A DNA stretch of 64,000 nucleotides, from NCBI GenBank assembly GCA_025331565.1, contig JAFREQ010000003.1, positions 10,657,001-10,721,000 of the forward strand, read 5' to 3'. A program made the translations under genes and the position numbers. The notes beneath the pieces were generated by a model. The model was given only the letters and a program-made list of their open reading frames with translations, was not told where the DNA came from and made no database searches. The stretch's first letter is position 1, and every line of letters starts with the position of its first letter. Origin of the DNA: Holacanthus passer. Taxonomy: Eukaryota > Chordata > Actinopteri > Pomacanthidae. Positions 34,101 to 47,862 of the stretch are shown piece by piece.

Positions 34101-36720
34101 TCAGATGCTCTCATTAGGTGCAATTTTCCAAATATCTAATCATAAGTAAAACAGTTATTTTGACATATTTTTTTGATTGCAATCACACAGACATTTGTTT
34201 TCCTTGTTTCTCCCCTTTGCGTGCCAAGTGCGATTACGTAAGCGTTCAATGTCCTGTGTGATAAATTTGCAAATTGTCTTAATAGCATCGTAGGTGATGC
34301 TCATTTTAGAAGCACGGCGTCACTCCTTAATGTATTTTTCTGCAGGATTAGATTAATCTTCAGAATTACCGAGACCTTTAGTTGAAACTCTTTCCTCCTA
34401 CCGCACAATGCAGTGATTCAGGATTGCTTAATAGGTCAGGGGTAAACTCTAAGTCCGAGACTCACGCAAGAAACGCTGGCTCATGAAACAAGCCATTTGC
34501 TGAAGTGAAACTCACAATTATAATTGAGGTGCCGCAGAGTGTGAAATTTCAGTGATTTGCAGACGGCATTGAATTTTCTCTCCCCATCTGAACATAGTGT
34601 AGCCGTACGTCTTATTGACAGTAATCTGACAGATTCTTTTGCAGGTTTTAAGTGTGATGGCTGTTTGTGCCTCGGAGATTCTTGCATGTGTCTTCTTATT
34701 TCAGAAACCTCATTCTGAGAGCACAAGCAGCCAGGCCAGATGGAGCGAGAGTAAAAGACAGCTAGAACCTCGCACGCCAACAGGGAAAAGTACGACGAGA
34801 CGTGACCCGTCTAGCTCTTTGCACCAGATTGACATTTAGTTGACGGTGCCAATTGAATTCTTTTGCCAATTATTGTGTGCTCACTCACACAGACACACGT
34901 TTGATTTAGAAACCTCTCAGGTGAAATCCCAATCTGAAGACTTAAAAGCTATTATGTACTTGAGGCTACTCCTTCAGGCGAGCACATAAATGAACAAATA
35001 AGATCAATTTCAATTCGGCTGACTTGAAATAATTGGCTATTTGTCACAATTAATTTCGGAGCTTTGACTCAAGACCCCTTGATATTGATATTGAATTTCC
35101 CATCATTACATACCTGAAAACCTTCTCATTAAATGCAGCTGAATCCAAAGAATTAGTCTGTGTGTTAAATGGATGATAAAAAGGGTCAAGGCAGGGATAA
35201 TTTCCCTGTCTGTTTGAGGGAGGCGAGGTCAAGTGATGCAGATGCTGGAAGTTAATGTGTGGAGGAGACACGACTCCACCTCTGTCATGTCACCAATGTG
35301 GCTTAACCCCCTCTAGCTGTCAGCCCCTCGCTCTAAGTGCCCACACTCCTCGAATCGCTTTGGGTGGAGATGACGCATTTGAGTGGGTGTATTTGTGTGT
35401 GATTGTGTATGTATAAGATGCAGTGTGTACATGCGCAATTTGTATAAAGGGTAATCCTCTCTTGGACAGGGACCAGGGGAGGCGAGGCGCTCATCTTCAC
35501 AGGAACTAATCACCTGATCCCGCCTGCTGTTTACAGAGGCAGTCTCGCCAGCCAAAATCAAATGCAAAGCCCATGTTAATTGCCTTAATGCTGCTTCCTG
35601 TCAGCCATGGCTTGGCAGCAGCGCCCAGCACCAGGCCACGAAATGAATTCTTTTCACTTGTTCGATGAATACTAAAGACGAAAGAGGGGGCTACTGCTGC
35701 TCGGGATTGAAAAGCAGAAAGTCATTTTTGCCCTCTGATGTTTTGAAATGGGGACAACAGGAAGAGAGGCATGGGAGGGTAAGTGAAAGTGCGGGGGGCG
35801 GGGGCGGGTTCGCTGTGGAGTCGGGGAGAGGGCAGGGAGTTCAGGTCATTATTGGGCAGAACCATTAGTCTTGCCCAGGTCCAGTGTGTCAGAGATGGTA
35901 ATTGAGTCCGTCTCTGCTTTAATGAGAAGCTGCAGGCCTAAGATTTGACTAATTTCTTTTATGCCCAGGACGATATGTCAGCCTGCCCGTCCCGTGCCTA
36001 ATGACTCCAGATACTTAATGAAGGATTGGTGGGATTTCCAAAGACTTGGATGGAGCTTTATATCAGGGCACTTCAAAAGTTAGGGCACTCTGGAGACTTG
36101 TGTAATGGCCTTGCAAGGCTTTTGATGTCCTGACAGTGTGCACTGTGCCACTGATCAAAAGCAGTGTGTATTATATGTATTTCTATTTACGCACATATTG
36201 TTGATGGATAAGTATATCCTTATTGATTCCTGGCATGTCTTTCTCCCATGACAGAAAATATAATTCACATTGTACCATGCCAGATATGTTTCTAACAAAA
36301 TGAAGAGAAGATGCCAGACCACTTAATCCTCTACTTTGTAAAGATGTTTACGGCTAAGCTAAGTCGGGGTAATACTGCGTGCTTCTCATTTCTTGTACCT
36401 TTGCAAAAAACAACATAATCTTCTTCCAAATCAAGAAAAACAATTGCTAGGTGTAATAATTGCTTGTTTGAAGAAAATAGCGATATTGAGCAAAGGTATT
36501 CATCTTCACTTTTGGGTGTTGATTAACTAGAGTTGTACTAAAGCAAAATTGCCAAAATGCACATATTGTTATTCCCACATATAGTATTTGCTTAGTCTTA
36601 ATGCTCAGACAATGGCATGTCCATCACTCCATCAGGCCAACATCACACAGGTGATCTTTCTAATGAAGCTAAATTTTCCAAATTGACATTTCCAAAATGA
36701 TAAATATGTATTCGCTGGGG

Positions 36721-36738
36721 AAAAAAAAAAAAAAAAAA
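36721..36738. repeat. Poly-A run (18)
   Basis: Homopolymer in intron 1; no LINE or SINE body is recognised upstream. Confidence 0.95.
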
Positions 36739-38935
36739 GTGCCATGCTTCCTCAATAGCCACAGGCTTTTGTAGATGCCTTGACCTGCTCGCGTTGTCTC
36801 GCAGCCCCAGTAGAGTTGAAAATGTTTTATACAGAAACTAGTCAAGCTGGTAAACACCACATTTCACCCTCATGTGATTCTCATCTCCACCGTGTCCGCC
36901 ATGGGTCAGGAGCTCATCTGTCCTGAAGGAACAGCACAGCGGCTGATTATGATGGATTATGATAGATTCCTCCTTGACTGACCTCTGCAGCCAGTCACAT
37001 ATTCTTCACTGCACTTGCACACACACACACTCACACACGTATACACTCATAAATCTATGACCATAGACAAGTGTAAACACAGACACATAAATACACAGAC
37101 ACACAAAAGTCGGCACACTTGCGTAGACACTTGCACGTCCACGTCACAATGGGAAGGAACATTCATCCAAGGACAAACATACCCGGCACACAGTCTCACA
37201 TGGACGCACATAGTTAAGTCTGCACACATGTATGCGTACACTAAATGTATGTGTGCATAACCACATGGTGCAATGTAGTACCGTGCAGTGTTGTGCAGTG
37301 TTGCTGGTTACTGACCCCCTTCAAGTTAGATCAGTACCTGTACTGAGTACTTGAACTAAACCCAATTGACTGACCGCAAACTCAAATGAAAGCAAATAAA
37401 ACCACCGGAACAAACAGAAGAAGAAAAAAAAACAAAACAAGGCCAAACAGTGGGAGCTGCTTTCAGAAGGGGCCATTTGTTTTCATTTGGTTCGGTGTCT
37501 TTACTGGTAGCGTGCAGAGCACTTTGAGCAGTGTGTCTCTGTCAGGCCAGCCACCTCCGCCTCCACTCACCACCGCCGCCCCTCATTCCATTACCACAGA
37601 TGGCACCGACGCAGCTGCGGCGAAGAGAAATGAGGAGGATGGCACTAATTGCCGGTGCAGACTGATGCGCGTTCAGTCACCTGGTCAGCTGAAGCGGCGC
37701 TCTTTGCATTTGAGACGGAGCAGAGGCCATCAGAAACAACAGCAAGTGGAAGAATGTCAAGAGTAGATGGTGATACTGACCCGGGGGGGAGGCTATAAAG
37801 GTGTCAAGCGTGAGCCTGCATGCGGTGTGCAGCAGCAGAAGCACCGACATGTTATGCAGTGAGAAGGACCTGCTTTCGTAGCATGAACCCTGTGAGCGAA
37901 TGAAGCTTCCCCCCCCCATTGTTCAGAGTACTTTTTAGCCATTACCATGACAACATAGATGTCCAGAGCTCTGTGTGCGAGCAAGCGTAACAGAATTACG
38001 GGTCTGAGTAAATCAGCCGATCTCTCAGAAGGAGAAGCAGGCTCACGGGCGAAGATGAATTATGGAGCCACAACGACGCTCCGATCGCGTTGAGATAGAT
38101 CTGGAACAAATAATACATGCAAACACGCGAAGGCACAGTGAAACACACAAATGATCATCTCCCACTTTCTGTCACAATGCGTTAAAGAGAATAGCTTAAC
38201 CGAGAGTATGAAAAGTTAAGTTTCACCTTCAATGTGAACTCATCACCCTGACTGTAATTACCGGTTGGGAAGAAATTGGTCAACTAGTACTCTCGTGACC
38301 TTTCTCATCATCGTTCATGTATTTTCCTGTTACGTCGCCTCTGTGTCTAAGTTGGCCTTTTGCACATAGCGCATAAGGCTGGGATCTTATTGGAATGACC
38401 TTTAGTTACAACATCAGCTGCCACGGTGGGAACTATTCCTACACCGGCTACCTTTTAAGCTGAGGCCCTCCGTTTGACTTATTACCATTTTGACTCATTA
38501 CCATTCAGTTGAGTAGATATTATATTATACAGAGAAAAAGAGGAAGAGGAGACAGACGTGGAGACAGAGAGCACGGGCGAGGGCGGCTGGCGCTCCATTC
38601 CCCCTCATCTGCATTCTGCTGGAACAAACATTCCCGTTGTAATGCCCCCGTCATCCCCCCTTTACCCTTTCTCCTTAATGTGGCGTCTCTATCTCCCATG
38701 CCTTTATGTCTTCTCCCACTCACCTTGTGCTCTCCCTTTCTGTTCCTCTATCACTCTCTTTGCCCCGGTGTTTTTGGCAGATAGAGTTCATTGCCGCTGC
38801 TTTTCAACCGCTGCAGTGACTCCATGGCCTGGCTACACAATTAGGAGCTCATTACTTGCTAATACACAGACTAGAAGACAGACAAAGGCAGCCTGTGCCT
38901 TTTTTGTCGAGCGCTCCCTCGCTTCCATCATTTTA

Positions 38936-39032
38936 TCTCTCTCTCTTTCTCTCTCTCTCTCTCCCCAGGCACTTTTTGAGTAAAAGGGTGCTATTTCTCT
39001 TCCTCCTCTCTCTCTCTCTCTCTCTCTCTCCT
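38936..39032. repeat. Paired CT-rich tracts in intron 1
   Basis: CT tracts at 38936-38963 and 39006-39032, separated by about 40 bp that starts with 'ccccaggca'. The first tract plus CCCCAG mimics a splice acceptor, but the frame after it closes quickly. Confidence 0.92.
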
Positions 39033-42000
39033 CTCATCATACCCTTGGCTACAGTACATCTTCTCCACGGTGCATAATGAACCCGCGTGTGCTAAGAAGA
39101 ATTAATAGTTCAATTTCCATCTCTTACGCATTTGTTTTATATGAAATTAAATGTACTCTCAGCTCTTACACCTATGACATTTGAGTTTCTCTGTGTCATT
39201 TTCCAGCTCATCTGGCATCTAGAAAGCTTAACTGCGTAATAAATTTTGATTTCCTTATGTAAGCAATGTCTTTTTTGTGTGTGAGGAATTTGATTCTTGT
39301 GTTTGCAGATGCTTTCCTCCTGTCACACCCAGAGCTCAACGTGAGCCAGAAGCTCACTGAAAAAACACGAGTCACACAGGTGTAACATAAGGTCAGCGCC
39401 GGCAGCTTCCCTCTGTGCCACTGTCTGCATCATTTCTCACTATCAGGCTGGCTCTGCAGAAATGCCAATTTGCTCAGCGTGGGGTCTCGCGGCATCGCGG
39501 CGGATGAAGGGTTTGTGCTGTTTACCGGTGCGTTCTGCGACAGTCTGCTGCATGATGAAAGAGACGCAGGGGAGTGTTGACATTTAGTTTTGTGCCGGTG
39601 ATGGGCCAATGTGGGGAATCAGAATTAATGGGATAGATGTGTTTGTTTGACGGGAGAAGCTTCCTCCTCGGGACTGATGAGGAATTCAAACCCATCAGAA
39701 GATATTTGTCTGGCTGGCTTTGCGTGCACGTATTCATCCTAAATCTGTTTTTGTATGCCCGTGTTTTCAACAAAACTGTTCTTGTCTATGTATGCGTGGT
39801 GAGCAGCTTGCCCACAGTGCCAACATCTAAATCCCTCCCCCGACACCTCCACCCCCCCTCCCATCTCCATCAGCTCCTCCTCTCTCTGAAGGTAATCCCA
39901 AGGTGATGTTAATAGGCTGGGATGCTGTTGAAAATGCTACTGTCATCTCTTAGAGGATTAGATGGACAATAGCTTCTCTGAAACCCAAGCCAATTGGTTG
40001 CAAAAAAACAAACTGCAACAAAACAACCTTTCTGAAAGTGCCTCGTACCACCAGCGTGCGAGTGTGTGTTAACATCATCGTGCTGGATTTTATGTCCTCA
40101 GTTGTGAGCATGCATTGTAATGCGTTTGTGTTGTGACCACCATTTTTATTTAACCGCAGATGGACTCATAAACCACCAAAATAAACCGATGCTGTGGGAT
40201 TATAGGCTCAGTGTGATCTGTGATCCCAGATCAGTGGGAGACCAGTGCGTAATTAATGGGGCCTTGTTTAGCTGAGCCAGGCTAATTTGACCGTTCCAAA
40301 GATGCAAAGGCAGTCGAAGGCAGTCACTGCGAGGCCTATTTGATAGAGGAGAGGCTGCTAAATGAATACACAATAATAAGGCAGAGGCTAATGAAACAAT
40401 CACGGTTGTGCTCATGTTGCCAAATGTGTGAACGTTTGCCTGCAAAGTGTGCATCTTTTCTTTTTCCATTAACCTGTAGGTTTCCATACGTAAGAACACA
40501 GAAGTAGCTGCGGGGGAGTAATTACTTGAACAGACAGCTGTTAGTTGTGTATTACAAACATATATACAGCTACGACTTTCAATTCAGAGGAGAGACACGC
40601 TCATTTATATTCACTGGCATTTCTTTACATTTCACTTTGTCAAGCCATGACCTATGAGCACATGTGTGTGTGCCTTATTGCGATTTTGTAAAAGCAACCA
40701 TTATCAATGGACCATCAAAAGAATATAAACATACAGAGGTATATGTCGATGTATGTGTGTAGATTATCTTACTCAATTACACTGCTGCATTATCAGTTAT
40801 GTGTTTCTGTTCCGTCTGTGTCTTTAAACTGTTTTTGTTCAAAATCACGGTTTCTCTCTCTGACGTTAGTTTGTCTCTTCAAGCTGCTATTTCCTCTCTC
40901 TATTTCTCTGTCTCGCTCCATTCGCTCTGGTACTATTTCAGCCCACAGATGCACTATCAATAATGCAGCCTCTTAAACAAGGCTGAGGCTTTTAAGAGGG
41001 TTTGTCAGTGCCCCTCCCTTGCAGATGCCTGCTAGTTGCTGGGTGGTCACATCCTAGTGGAAAAATATTCGATTTTTAAATAAAACCAGAAATAAACTCG
41101 CTGTTAGCCGACATTTTATACTTGATTCATGTCGTTATCAGGGCTTTTTTCCTCTGAACTTGCTGGAAAGCACTTAACGCTGATGGGGGGAGAGGTCGCT
41201 GTCTCATCAGGGATTTTAAGAGCTGAGATGGGAGCTAAAACGCAGCCGCTGTATCACTCCGTAAAGTTCATATTGTGCTTGAACATATATTGTTGCATTT
41301 CTGTGCAGACAACAGAAGGCTTGGCAAGCAATCCAAACCCCAGACAGCCTCGTGCATCTTTTCAGGCAAAACCCATGTGGTGCAGCCTGCTTAACTGTGT
41401 GTGGAGTGTGTGTGCGTTTGGATTAGTTACAGGGGGGTCTTGAGGAAATAGAGGCTGTTTTCTGAAATCACGGTTAGCCCTCAATGTCTGTGATAATGCC
41501 ATAAGCTAAAAGAGGTTAGAAAACTTTCCTTTACTCAGGCGCGTCGACTGAAAACAGCTCTGTGTTTGATGTCAGTCCAAAGCAGCAGATCCAATGCAGA
41601 GAAACAAGAATAACTTCTGTATAGCGAGCACTAATGATTGTGTTGGGATGTTGCCACATTATCCTCCTTTTCAGACAGGCCTTACATGAAGAGGAATGAA
41701 AAACCAATGACGGCCATTTTTAGCCCATTAAAGCAACGTGACTGTTTCCAAACTTCTCAAATCTTTTATCTTTTCAGTTCACATGCGGCTCTTTACAGTT
41801 AATAAACTGCAACATTTATGTTGCATACAAAGGGAAAATTACATAACTTGAGGTTAGTCGCATTCAGTATTTTTTGAGTTCATACAACACCTCTTGTGTT
41901 GTCTTCTCTTAAACATACTTTTGATCAGAATACAAACAACAAACCACACTATAGAAGAGCATGTTTTGCTTATCAGAATAAGGCTTATGCTGTTCCTTCC

Positions 42001-44857
42001 TTGAGGAATTTACTCTGCCTTTCGTCCTCGAGAGCCAATGTCCTTATTCTATTAAGCAGCAAATGCTAAGTCCCAAAGCCAGACAATTGCCTCGTTATCT
42101 GCTCCACGGATGGTGACTAATCATGCTTTAGACCACAGAGAGGACAAGCTTGTGATCCATTGTTTGTTCGTCCCCAGATTTAGCCGGGGGGATTGGGCCA
42201 GTGCCCCCATCTGTGAGTGCTGACCAGCCCTGTGGCCGATCCTGCTGAGAATGAACCGCTCTCTCCTCATGAAGCTGGCGCTTAGGACTTTTTATATTTG
42301 GGCTGATGGTGGGTGGTTTTTGGGATGTCCTCAGATTCCTAGTCAGCTGGCAGTAATCAGCCCGGTTGTCTTGATGTGGTCATGACGAGATGTTTTCATT
42401 TTGGCCGAGCAAGTGTTAACGCTTTTCTGCTCTTGCCGTTTCAGTTCTCTTATTTTTCTGTTTTCACAGTTTTGAACTTGGACTCAGACTTGGACGTGTC
42501 CAACTTATCTATTTGTTTAAGATTCCATCCTGAATAATTTAAATGAATGAAAATACTCTGCAATGAATAATTTTGTCTCTTATGTTGTTTGTATGTATGT
42601 TTTCACAAAAACATGTTCAGTGAACTCCTGGAAAAGATTAAAAATACATCTACTTTTTTTCCTCATCAAAAATTCCAAAGTCTATGAATATGTAAATATG
42701 GACTTGCCTCCAGGCGCAGTGGCGCGCTGTGTTACACCCACCGCTGTGGTGTTGCTGGTCTCACCATCACATAAGCACATGTGTTGCATGTGGTCTATGA
42801 TTGATTCAGCAGGATGGGTGGGCTGAGAAATTCCCTTTTATATTAATGTTACTTTCCTCAGGATGTTGGCACATGGTGCTGTAATTTTCATGTCATGAGT
42901 CGTAGAGACAAATGTGCGGCTGTGCTGGTTTGTGATAAATATGTCAAATATGTTAAGGTGAAATGGGGAAAATGCAATATTGCTGCACAATAGAAACAGA
43001 GGAAGATTCTTAAACATTATTTTGCTCACTTCAGCAGCTACTGTGCTGCTTTTGTTTAACTTTCTTGCTCAGTGTGCCTCCCCTGCTCTGTCTATATCCC
43101 GCTGTGTGTATATGCATGGTATAGAAGTAAAATGAATGAATGTAATAGATATTTCCATTTCACAGGAACGCTCTATATCTGTGTCAAACGCAGGAGAGGA
43201 AATATTCAAACTGGTGTATAATAGTATTGTGTGAACAAGGATCATCAAGTCTACCTACAAAGTATGTGGGTACACACACAAAGGCTCTATAAGGACAAAA
43301 ACAACAGTGCAGTTTGCCATTTCATTACACTGTATCAGTGCATTGACTAAGTATGCATAGGACTGCATTGCATATGAAACTGCATCTTCCAAACTGGGAG
43401 AAAAATGGGAGAAAATGACAAAATTAATAAAGCAAAATCGTTGTTAGTTTTCTTTATCAGCGCTATTACTCTCTTATTGCATCAACATGGCCTTCTTGTA
43501 CCCATGTTGTATTATACAAGCCTATCAAAACTGTTACACCCAAGCCTCTCTTTATACTGACTAGATATAGCTGCGCATAGTGTATCAAATTGATTATAGA
43601 GCAGAGATAGCAGAGTTTAGCCTTAAAACTGATTTTGAAAGACCGATATAGAGCATGGATATGTTGTAAGAAGCACTTAAGAGCCACTCTAGTATTATAG
43701 GGCTTTGGCTCATTTTCGAGTATCGTCACCAAAATCATCTCATTTCTCTCCAGTCAAACAGTCATAGATATCTAATGGTGGTGTGCGACATGTGTGTTAA
43801 CTCATAACTTACAGGTAGGATCATCAATAGAAACGTGCATTACAAATTAACAGCACCATTAACTTCTGCTTCTCTTGACCTCCTTAATAAACACAACAAG
43901 CCACGATGGCCAGATGAGAGATCAGCTTGTCTCTACTACAGTACCCAATCCCCTAAAAAAAAAAAAAAAGCCTGACATGATTAAAAATGACAATCCATGC
44001 TGCCTTGGAACTGTATCACATTTTCATTTTCTCACTTTTAGCATAATGAAAAATTGGGATTATATAACAAACTGTATGCTCACAGCTGTCACTGCAAATA
44101 AGGCTATCTAGTGTAGCAGAGGCAAAGATGATTTGGTCTCATTACTCTTAGTTTGGGAGGGTGACCAGTGGTCAATTGTTTTGTCACCGCTTTGGCCATC
44201 AGTTCGACTCTTCACAACCAGTTTTAATACTGAGATCTGAGGTTTTTTAAACAAGTCAAATGTTCAGCAAAATTATATATTTATAAGTGAAAAGTTGAAC
44301 TGTAGTTATTGTTTGAACAGTTTGCTGTAAATGTTCTTTAGATTTTTAACTTTGAGGCCCCGACTGCCCCGACTATAGAAAAGTAGTACATGATTTTATC
44401 AGACGCTTCAGGTGAATGTGCTTTTGTTTTCACCTCCAGATATGTGCATTTGTACAACTGGGCAAATCTGGGATTTGTTTTAAACCTGCCTGGTTGTAGG
44501 ATTACTTGTGTTGGTTGCCTTATTGGACTGTGTTGTAAAGCTGCAGCTACCGGTGCTGCTGTGTCCCTTCATTATGTCAATGCATTAAAAAGAATAAAAG
44601 TGGAATGCAAATGTGCACAAATATAAATTTTCCTTTCAGGATTCAGCTATGTTCAGTGCTTGGTACTGTGTTGTGATGTGAGAGGTACATCAGAAGAATA
44701 TGGAGCAGGGAGGATGTGAGCTGTCCTGGCCTCTAATATCCATGTTCCTCTTCTCTTGAGAACAACAGAAGCTCTGACAGGAAGACTGACTCACATCAAG
44801 GCCATGACTATTTTTCCCTTGTGGGGAAGTCTTATTTTTGGAGTAGGCAACACATTA

Positions 44858-45240
44858 AAGGGATAGTTCGGATTTTTTGAAGTGGGGTTGTATGAGGTAT
44901 TTATCCATAGTCAGTGTATGACCCACAGTAGATTGTTTGTAGTACATGTCACCTGAAAGATCCCCACCCACAAAAAGTCAATATCATTTTAAGTGAATCT
45001 CTTATGTTTTACCTTGCCGTCATACAGTCAGTTCCTTTGGCACTACATTTTCTCAACCTACAACTACCGGAGTATATGTGCAACTGTGCCATGCACTGAA
45101 CCATAAAATCCACACAGAGGTGGTCCATCCATCCTCCCTGTGCTTTATTTATAAGGTATATACTCATAGTGTTTAAAAAATAGGATGAGAACTTTTGATA
45201 CATCTCTAATATTTGTGTCAAACTGGCATGAGCACCCAAT
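44858..45240 (+). mobile_element. Fragment of a teleost MITE ('agggatagttcgg' type)
   Basis: Begins 'ttaaagggatagttcgg', then 'attttttgaagtggggttgt', 'atgaggtatttatccatag' and 'tcagtgtatgaccca'. This is a left end I recognise from a very common percomorph non-autonomous DNA element. Later phrases ('ctcaacctacaactaccgga', 'aaatccacacagagg', 'tccatccatcctccctg') fit the same element's interior, with deletions. The matching right end ('gaactatccctt') is not seen, so this copy is truncated. Confidence 0.7.
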
Positions 45241-45849
45241 GAAAATACATTTTATGCAAACAAAAGGCCATTTGATCTTTTGTTGAGTATTATTTGCCTT
45301 CTAGGACTCAATATCTGCCTTATTGCTTCTTGATTTTGCACTTTTCTAAATCCTGATTGCGTTCGTAATCTGCTTTTGTTTTCTATTTTCTTCATCAGGC
45401 ACTTACGCTCTGTTGTGGATCTTATGGGGATTTGGTTATTAATTTAAAAGAGTGAGCACAACATGCGTTTATTAATGTGAAATGTTTGTAGGAATCATGT
45501 TTATCTCTCTTAAGAGCTGCATTTTCACTTTAGAATTACATTTGAATTCAAGACTGTTTTTTTTGGCTCAGCTGCTCATTTAGCATTTTTGTCAGGGACT
45601 CAACTGTGCGGTCGACACAGACAAATAATAAGTAACTACACAGCAGGTGGTGCATCCCGTGTCCCCTCCCTGTCAGAGATTCACAGTTTCCATGTGGCTG
45701 AAAAAGGCGAAAACAAAAGGCAGAAAGGGGCACAGTCCTAAACGTAGGCAGCATCATATTATTCAGGCTTTACAATGCATGGCTGCTCTTTTCTCTATCC
45801 CTCCCCATTAAGGCCTTGCTTGCTCTGTTGCTCGGTGCTTATGCTGTGC

Positions 45850-45871
45850 GTCTGTCTGTCTGTCTGTCTGT
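45850..45871. repeat. (TCTG)5 tetranucleotide repeat
   Basis: Five uninterrupted TCTG units in intron 1. Confidence 0.95.
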
Positions 45872-47608
45872 AGGGGGCCTTTAATTGATGCAGGCCAGGT
45901 TCTTTACACTTGTGCTTATTTATATTGGACGCTTCAGTGAGCTGGGGCAACAGGATGGAGAATCTTTTTTTCCTTTTTCTGGGAAGCTTTATCTTTCTCT
46001 TTCTCTCTCTCCGCCACACACACACACTCAGTGAAAGAGACAGAGGAACCATCTCCGCCCCTCCCCTGCTGCTCCTCGGAGCCTGTTTGTATAGCTTCCC
46101 CAATAAGAGCTGTGTGTAATTGAAAAATAAGTTTCCATCCTCGAACCTGAAAAAGTTTTTATTCGGAGCGAGGCCGTATCAATCCACTCCTCCCTTCTCC
46201 TCCAACCAGACCTTGTCGTCCCTGTTTGTATTGACATTATTAGGCTGTAATGTAACTTGACTTGCTCTTTTTCAGCTTCCAAGAGGATTTCACACAATTC
46301 ACCGGAGACTGTTCTTTGCACAGTACGGTGTGTTATTGAGGACAAAAAGCCTCCGTTAAGGGATGGCTTATTTTTTTATTTCCTCTGGAGAGCCCAACAT
46401 CTCCCCTCTCTAAACATTTTATTGTCACACTCATCCCATAAGCCTTAGTATTACTTTCGCTTCTACAGTCGCTTACATAGTACACAAAGACAGCCTAATC
46501 AATTTCATGGTGCTGTTTCAATCCAAGGCCGAACCTCTCCCTCAGGGCTAATCAATGCAGGTCAGATATCTAAGCCTGCTGAGGAAGATGGGGTTAAAGC
46601 GGTAACAGCCAAGCCAATAGTCATCTCAGATACAGATTGATATCACTGACCTTTCATGCGCAGAGCACGGGGAATAGAACTTGCTTAGGGCAGCTATTAC
46701 TAGAAATCTGAAGGCAGAAAACGATGTTACTGTCCGCCTCTCTGTTTCTTTTTTATTACGCCTCTCCCTCCATGCTTTCCTTTTTCTTCCAGCTGCATCT
46801 TCCATCCCCTCCCATTAGTTCCCCTTCATCTACTTGTCTTTATCTCTGCTTTACCTTCGAGCTGACAGTCTTTACATGTTTTCCCTACATACTGTCGCAT
46901 TAACTCCTCTTTTTTTTTTTTTCCAGTTCCCCTCACCCACGTCACAGCACTTTTCTCTGTTTCCATATTGTGGCAGCTTTGACTGTGGTGTCCAGCAGAG
47001 CAACCCAAAGTCCAGGTCTTCTAGGAGAGGCCGTTTATACTCTTTGAGGTTTATTAAAAATTCAATAGGCTCTGTTGAGAGTAATATAGATTTTATTACC
47101 AAATTAGCTGCCCAGTGTCTGGGCGGCATGCTGACATTTGGTATAAAAATATTCATAAGACCTGGGAGACAGTTGCAGATGTGGGTGGCTGGACTGGAGG
47201 CGGCCCGTGCAGCCCATCTGCATTTTCAGAGTATTGCTTAGAGTGTAGTGAAGTCTCCAGGCTGCCCTTTCCAGAATCATTATGTATGAAGTGTACCCAT
47301 GGAAAATCTTGAAATGACAGTTGGAAGCTTGCCATTTATGCATTGACTTGATTTTTGCCTGTTCAAATGGGCTGCAGTGGTCAAAGATATTGAATTATTG
47401 ACAACCCTTTTAAGAGATTGTGGGAACGTGTCCCCCTTTCCAATTCCAATTATGCAAAACATAATCACCTTTTAAAAAATGCAAAAACCTTTACACTCAG
47501 GAGAACCAGACCCATCCGCAACATTTTAATTTCATGATTTTATTTGAATGTGGGATGAGTTTCTTTTTTTTTTTTTTCCTTGCATGAACCCAGAAATGCC
47601 TGTTTTGA

Positions 47609-47862
47609 TTAAAGGTGCCCTGAGGAGTTTTCTTGTAAACAAAATTATTTTTAACATTCGGTATTACTCACCCGACAAATATGTTGGACACTTTTCCTTC
47701 CTCAGAAAACATTTCCGCAGCCAATTTTTTGAATATTTTAAATCCTCACCACCACCAACTGTTGAGCAGCAGAATAGCTTTAGAAATTAGAAACAGGAAC
47801 CCACTGCTAAAAATGATGCTCCATGGCACTGCAAGTGGTCAAAAACTACACAGGGTGCTTTT
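47609..47862 (+). mobile_element. Short MITE-like repeat with imperfect inverted ends
   Basis: The left end TTAAAGGTGCCCTGAGG (47609-47625) is mirrored by CACAGGGTGCTTTTA at the right (47849-47863): complement TAAAAGCACCCTGTG, 11-12 of 15 matching. The interior ('ttacattcgg..ttactcacccg', 'cctcagaaaacatttccg') resembles a repeated element seen in other fish genomes. The total is about 254 bp, non-coding. A target duplication is not clear. Confidence 0.55.

Noticed and set aside
37386..37766. 126-codon plus-strand open frame in intron 1
   Set aside because: Lys/Arg/Pro-rich low-complexity sequence with no domain, no splice context and no resemblance to a known protein; best explained as chance.
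46834..47241. 135-codon plus-strand frame starting in a T-rich tract, with a splice-acceptor-like TTTTCCAG at about 46926
   Set aside because: The frame crosses simple sequence and then the candidate non-coding block; codon content is not protein-like and no donor fits a small exon.
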